From Myxococcales bacterium (GTDB lineage: Bacteria; Myxococcota_A; Polyangia; Palsa-1104), in the NCBI GenBank assembly GCA_003170275.1, contig PNAM01000042.1:59936-123935 (forward strand): DNA of 64,000 bases. Direction: 5' to 3'. Both the position numbers and the translations under genes were made by a program. Of the stretch, positions 60,680 to 64,000 are shown in pieces (within the stretch, counting starts at the first letter, position 1; every line of letters begins with the position of its first letter). Below the pieces are notes generated by a model. The model saw only the letters and a program-made list of their open reading frames with translations, searched no databases and was not told the DNA's origin.

Positions 60680-61708
60680 TTACTGCTGAGCCGTAAAGAA
60701 GATCGTCGGCCGAAGGGTCGGCTCGGCGCCGACGAACGGCGCGAGTCGTACCTGTCGCGCAATCCGCAGAACGCAGTTGGCGAACGCGCTCGAGCCATCG
60801 CTGCCGGGCAGCTCGACCGTGCTCGGGATTCCCGCTCGCGTGATCGTCACCTGCAGGAGCAGCTCGCGGGTGTCGGGCGCGTAGGCGTGCCGGCAATCGT
60901 CGAGCAGCTTGCGGTTGCCGGCGATCGCGAGGGCGAAGTCATGCTCGTCTGGTGGAGTGGTCCTTGGGCCAGGCTGGGGGACCACGGCAGCCGGCGGCGG
61001 GGCGGGACGAAGTCGGGCGGTCGGATGGACGATGGACAGCTGACGCGCCAGCTCTTCAATCGCTTGCGCGCACAGCTCCTCCATTCCTTCGCGCCCGAGG
61101 ACGCGGCGCGCCACCGGCCGGCCGTTGGCAAACACCGTCAGCTCGTTACGGTCCTTGGAAAGCCATAGCGTCGCCTCGACGACCGAGAGGCGGTGGAGAT
61201 CCCACCCGCTGCTCCACGCCACCTGCTCACAACGTCGCTGCTTCTTCGGATCGGATGCGGGTCCGGTGAGCTGAATCCAGGTCGCCGGCTTCTCGGCCAT
61301 CGCCGACCGCGACGGCGACACTGGCACAGGCGCAGGTGCCGGGACGGATGGCGGCGCCGCCCGGGCCCGACAACCATCGAGCGTTCGGCGAGCCTCCGGA
61401 TGGAGGTCGGTCGTCTGCAGCTTCAGATATTGTTCCAGCTCGGGGATCGCGCTGGCGCAGTCGTTCGATGCCGACAACGCGAGCCCGAGCATCAGGTGCG
61501 AAGCAGGCTTGGACGGCGCCAGGGCCACCGCGGACTTGAAGTGCGCAATCGCTGTCGGGTAATCCGCCTCCGACAGGGCCTGTTTGCCCTTGGCCAGGTG
61601 GTGCTCCGCCTCTGCGGCGAGATCGCCGGCGTGCGCAGGGGCGCGCGCGCCCAGGAAGAAGGCTGCGCACAGCAGACAACGCACGCATCGTGAATGGGCT
61701 TGGCTCAT
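60680..61708 (-). CDS. Exported TPR protein with AgmX/PglI-like C-terminal domain, 342 aa
   Basis: Signal peptide (CLLCAAFFLGARAPAHA), TPR pairs at about 30-105 (AEHHLAKGKQALSEADYPTA, LMLGLALSASNDCASAIPEL), then a Pro-rich spacer, a beta-rich central domain and a C-terminal module in which a Cys pair (DDCRHAYAPDTRELLLQV ... ANCVLRIARQVRLAPF) recalls the AgmX/PglI domain found in TonB-like and gliding-related myxobacterial proteins. Likely an envelope scaffold. The ATG overlaps the stop of the nitrilase-family gene (ATGA), so the pair is coupled. The C-terminal assignment is by eye. Confidence 0.68.
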   Translation of the reverse strand: MSQAHSRCVRCLLCAAFFLGARAPAHAGDLAAEAEHHLAKGKQALSEADYPTAIAHFKSAVALAPSKPASHLMLGLALSASNDCASAIPELEQYLKLQTTDLHPEARRTLDGCRARAAPPSVPAPAPVPVSPSRSAMAEKPATWIQLTGPASDPKKQRRCEQVAWSSGWDLHRLSVVEATLWLSKDRNELTVFANGRPVARRVLGREGMEELCAQAIEELARQLSIVHPTARLRPAPPPAAVVPQPGPRTTPPDEHDFALAIAGNRKLLDDCRHAYAPDTRELLLQVTITRAGIPSTVELPGSDGSSAFANCVLRIARQVRLAPFVGAEPTLRPTIFFTAQQ

Positions 61709-62517
61709 AGGCGGCGGTGGCCCAGCGACGGTAGCTCGCGTCGGACCTTGTCCTGGTAGTCGAAGTCGAGCTCGGCGACCGCCACACCCTCGGCGTCACC
61801 CACCTCGGCGAGGATCTGGCCCCACGGGTCGACGATCAGCGAGTGTCCGTAGGTCACGCGCTTGGGGTTGTGCCGGCCGTACTGCGCGGCGGCCAGCACA
61901 AACGACAGGTTCTCGATCGCGCGCGCGCGTAAAAGAACGTGCCAGTGATCGCGTCCGGTGTGCAGGGTGAACGCCGCGGGAATGGCGATCATGCGCGCGC
62001 CCTTGGCGGATAGCGCGCGGTACAGCTCGGGAAAGCGCACGTCGTAGCACACCGACAGCCCGAGCCCGCCCCACGGTGTATCCGCCACCACCGCGTCCTG
62101 GCCCGGCGCCACGGTGCCCGACTCGCGATAGTCCGCGCCGTCGGGGATCGACACGTCGAACAGGTGGATCTTGCGGTAGATCGCGCGCACCTCGCCCGCC
62201 TGATCGAGGTACACCGCGGTGTTGTGCACGTGGCTGTCGCGCGCCGATTTCTCGGGCATGCCGCCGAGCACCAGCGCGATGTTGTGTTTCTTCGCAAGCC
62301 CGCGCATCGTCGAAAGGATCGGGCCCTCGCCGGGCACGCTCTCGGCCACCGCGAACTTGGCGCTCTCGTTGTCGGCCAGGATCGCGAAGTTCTCCGGCAA
62401 GACCGCCAGCTCGGCCCCTCGCCGCGCGGCCTGCGCGACCAACTCGGACGCGCGCTCGAGGTTGTGGCCGACATCCCCTCCGGAGGTCATCTGCACGACG
62501 GCGGCGAGCGTGTTCAT
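61705..62517 (-). CDS. Nitrilase-superfamily amidohydrolase (Nit2/omega-amidase-like), 270 aa
   Basis: Catalytic triad Glu42 (VLPENFAILAD), Lys116 (YRKIHLFD) and Cys157 (SVCYDVRFPELYR), and the conserved RARAIENLSFVLAAAQ and DPWGQILAEVGD. The SVCYDVRFPELYR form and ~270-aa length match the Nit1/Nit2/YbeM branch, which deaminates side products such as deaminated glutathione or alpha-ketoglutaramate. Start MNTLAAVVQM at 62517 is the normal N-terminus (the supplied ORF is longer). Divergent from ybjN-like gene; the stop overlaps the TPR gene start. Confidence 0.9.
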   Translation of the reverse strand: MNTLAAVVQMTSGGDVGHNLERASELVAQAARRGAELAVLPENFAILADNESAKFAVAESVPGEGPILSTMRGLAKKHNIALVLGGMPEKSARDSHVHNTAVYLDQAGEVRAIYRKIHLFDVSIPDGADYRESGTVAPGQDAVVADTPWGGLGLSVCYDVRFPELYRALSAKGARMIAIPAAFTLHTGRDHWHVLLRARAIENLSFVLAAAQYGRHNPKRVTYGHSLIVDPWGQILAEVGDAEGVAVAELDFDYQDKVRRELPSLGHRRL

Positions 62518-62546
62518 TGTGCTGGAAGTAACACCGTCGCGCATGC

Positions 62547-62575
62547 TTGACAAGGCGTGGGGCAGCCGGTAAGAC
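62547..62575 (+). promoter_or_regulatory. Strong sigma70-type promoter of ybjN-like gene, leaderless
   Basis: TTGACA (perfect, 62547-62552), 17 bp spacer, TAAGAC (62570-62575), then exactly 9 nt to ATG 62585. The predicted transcript start is at or within about 3 nt of the ATG. This is the best two-box promoter in the window. Confidence 0.7.
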
Positions 62576-62584
62576 GCGGCGCAC

Positions 62585-62992
62585 ATGCCAATCTCGAGTA
62601 CCCGCGTCGAGGAATTCATGACCAAGGACGGGTGGCCGTTCGAGCGCGTCGACGATCACACCTGGCGCTCGGGCTTTCGTGGCGACGTGAACAGCTTCCG
62701 CTTCTTCGTCCGCCTCACCGACAACTGGATCTTCTTCACCATCGTGCCGTTCGTGGTCGCGCCCAAGCTCGAGAGCTCGGCGCTCAACCTGTACCGCCAC
62801 CTGCTCAAGCTCAACCGCGAGATCAACATGGCCAAGTTCGCCATCGACGACGACGCGGACGTGGTCCTGACGGTGGAGCTTCCCACCGAGAACCTGGACG
62901 AGAGCGAGTTCAAGGACGCGCTCGACGCGCTCAGCTACTACGCGGACAAGCACTACCTGGACGTGCTCAACCTGGCGCAACGTACGCCGTAA
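62585..62992 (+). CDS. YbjN-domain protein, 135 aa
   Basis: YbjN-like fold (type III secretion chaperone-like): an N-terminal helix (RVEEFMTKDGW), beta strands (FERVDDHTWRSGF, FRFFVRLTDNWIFFTIVPF), a helix with ALNLYRHLLKLNREINMAKF, and strand DADVVLTVELPTENLDE with a final helix. No signal peptide. ATG 62585 is preferred to ATG 62618 (GAGGAA, only 3 nt spacing) because the first helix belongs to the fold and because of the promoter spacing. Function of the family is loosely linked to stress and motility regulation; here unknown. The attenuator of the rimP operon follows directly. Confidence 0.82.
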   Translation: MPISSTRVEEFMTKDGWPFERVDDHTWRSGFRGDVNSFRFFVRLTDNWIFFTIVPFVVAPKLESSALNLYRHLLKLNREINMAKFAIDDDADVVLTVELPTENLDESEFKDALDALSYYADKHYLDVLNLAQRTP

Positions 62993-63002
62993 ACTAGTTG
63001 CA

Positions 63003-63082
63003 GGGCCATATGGATTGTGGTAAATGGCCCTCACCTTTTTAGTGTTTTTACTAAAAGTGGGCTTTCCGCCCACTTTTTTTTT
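63003..63082 (+). promoter_or_regulatory. Candidate attenuator leader of rimP-nusA (three hairpins)
   Basis: Hairpin 1: GGGCCAT (63003-63009) with ATGGCCC (63024-63030). Hairpin 2: TTTTAGT (63037-63043) with ACTAAAA (63050-63056), extendable outward with bulges. Hairpin 3, the terminator: AAAAGTGGGC (63053-63062) with GCCCACTTTT (63068-63077). Hairpins 2 and 3 share 63053-63059, so only one can form. A weak -35/-10 pair, TTGCAG (62998-63003) and TAAATG (63021-63026), 17 bp apart, could start transcription near 63033. Confidence 0.5.
63053..63082 (+). terminator. Intrinsic terminator just upstream of rimP
   Basis: A 10-bp perfect stem (AAAAGTGGGC/GCCCACTTTT), 5-nt loop TTTCC and a run of nine T (63074-63082). 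It is the only clear rho-independent terminator I found. It stands 6 nt before the rimP ATG, so it ends ybjN transcription and must be passed or bypassed to express rimP. Confidence 0.88.
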
Positions 63083-63088
63083 GATGCC

Positions 63089-63589
63089 ATGAAAACAGTC
63101 GACGTCGATAAAGTGACAGCCCTTGCCGAACCCGCGATCCGCGGGTTGGGCTACGAGCTCGTCGACCTCGAGTGGAAGCTCGAGGCCAACGCGTGGGTGC
63201 TGCGCGTCTTCATCGACCGCATCGAGGGTGACGGTGGCGTCAAGCTCGACGATTGCGCGGCCGTCAGCCACCAGCTCTCGGCCACGCTCGACGTCTCGGA
63301 GTTGATCGATGTCCACTACAGCCTGGAAGTCTCTTCTCCCGGGCTCAACCGCCCGCTCAAGAAGGAGTCGGACTTCCTGCGTTTCGTGGGCAAGAAGGCC
63401 AAGATTCGCACCAAGCATCCGGTCGGTCCTGATGAAACAGCGACCCGCCGGAATTTTTCAGGAACGTTGATCGCGGTCGAGAGTGGCAAGGTGCGCATCG
63501 ACGTCGGCGACCAGACCTATGACGTGCCGGTGGACGACGTAGAGAAGGCGAACTTAGTCTTCGAATTCAATAATCAGCAAGGAAGGTAG
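63089..63589 (+). CDS. rimP: Ribosome maturation factor RimP, 166 aa
   Basis: Needed for 30S ribosome subunit maturation. N-terminal domain: [54 protein letters not shown]; then [20 protein letters not shown], the family signature (EVSSPG..RPL), and the Sm-like C-terminal domain. ATG 63089 is used; the supplied longer ORF (63017) runs through the terminator. No Shine-Dalgarno sequence fits between the T-run and the ATG. nusA follows 4 bp downstream, as is usual. Confidence 0.94.
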   Translation: MKTVDVDKVTALAEPAIRGLGYELVDLEWKLEANAWVLRVFIDRIEGDGGVKLDDCAAVSHQLSATLDVSELIDVHYSLEVSSPGLNRPLKKESDFLRFVGKKAKIRTKHPVGPDETATRRNFSGTLIAVESGKVRIDVGDQTYDVPVDDVEKANLVFEFNNQQGR

Positions 63590-63593
63590 GAAG

Positions 63594-64000
<407 letters not shown>

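Overview
The window is high-GC bacterial DNA that looks chromosomal and most likely comes from a member of the Myxococcota (formerly Deltaproteobacteria). Pointers are a secreted trypsin-like protease with a MYXO-CTERM-like tail, Cys-rich repeat lipoproteins, Kazal domains, many TPR/PEGA/HEAT proteins, large hybrid histidine kinases, and the order queA-tgt-yajC-secD-secF-...-recJ. Genus cannot be read from the sequence alone. No phage, insertion sequence, integrase, plasmid or CRISPR genes are visible. The only decayed genes are a truncated DNA-methyltransferase remnant beside tRNA-Leu and a possible frameshifted small gene before a TRAP binding protein.

Layout. 1-3.5 kb: end of a Kazal-domain protein, tRNA-Leu(TAA), methylase remnant, Cys-rich lipoprotein and TPR protein; two inverted copies of a REP-like repeat bracket this block. 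3.5-15.4 kb: metabolism and housekeeping (aldehyde dehydrogenase with a divergent MarR regulator, protease, HAD phosphatase, HMG-CoA lyase, M20 peptidase, RecQ-like helicase, aspartate-semialdehyde dehydrogenase, a phosphofructokinase with pyrophosphate-type residues). 15.4-30.4 kb: six minus-strand genes forming an envelope and signalling block (hybrid kinase, membrane kinase, FecR-Ig protein, beta-propeller, exported Ig protein, 1748-residue DUF11/SdrB/barrel protein). 30.5-45.1 kb: a 3778-residue TPR solenoid, a PEGA protein and a secreted HEAT-repeat protein. 45.2-53.8 kb: queuosine genes, SecDF-YajC, paired lipoproteins, RecJ. 53.5-59.7 kb: beta-oxidation (dienoyl-CoA reductase, fused hydroxyacyl-CoA dehydrogenase/enoyl-CoA hydratase, thiolase) around an orphan TRAP binding protein. 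59.8-64 kb: Skp-like chaperone, lipoprotein, TPR protein, nitrilase-family amidase, YbjN protein, and the start of rimP-nusA.

How it fits together. The genome is tightly packed: same-strand genes overlap by ATGA, TAATG or GTGA, and nearly all convergent genes meet with their stop codons touching. At about ten gene or operon starts a -10-like hexamer sits only 7-9 nt before the start codon with no Shine-Dalgarno sequence, suggesting leaderless mRNAs, whereas other genes (giant TPR gene, asd, phosphofructokinase, nusA) have clear Shine-Dalgarno sites. The one convincing intrinsic terminator lies directly before rimP and overlaps an alternative hairpin, so it looks like an attenuator of the rimP-nusA operon.

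All calls were made by reading the sequence and the supplied ORF translations; no database search was run. Domain names are recognition by eye, residue numbers marked 'about' are approximate, and promoter calls are motif-based.
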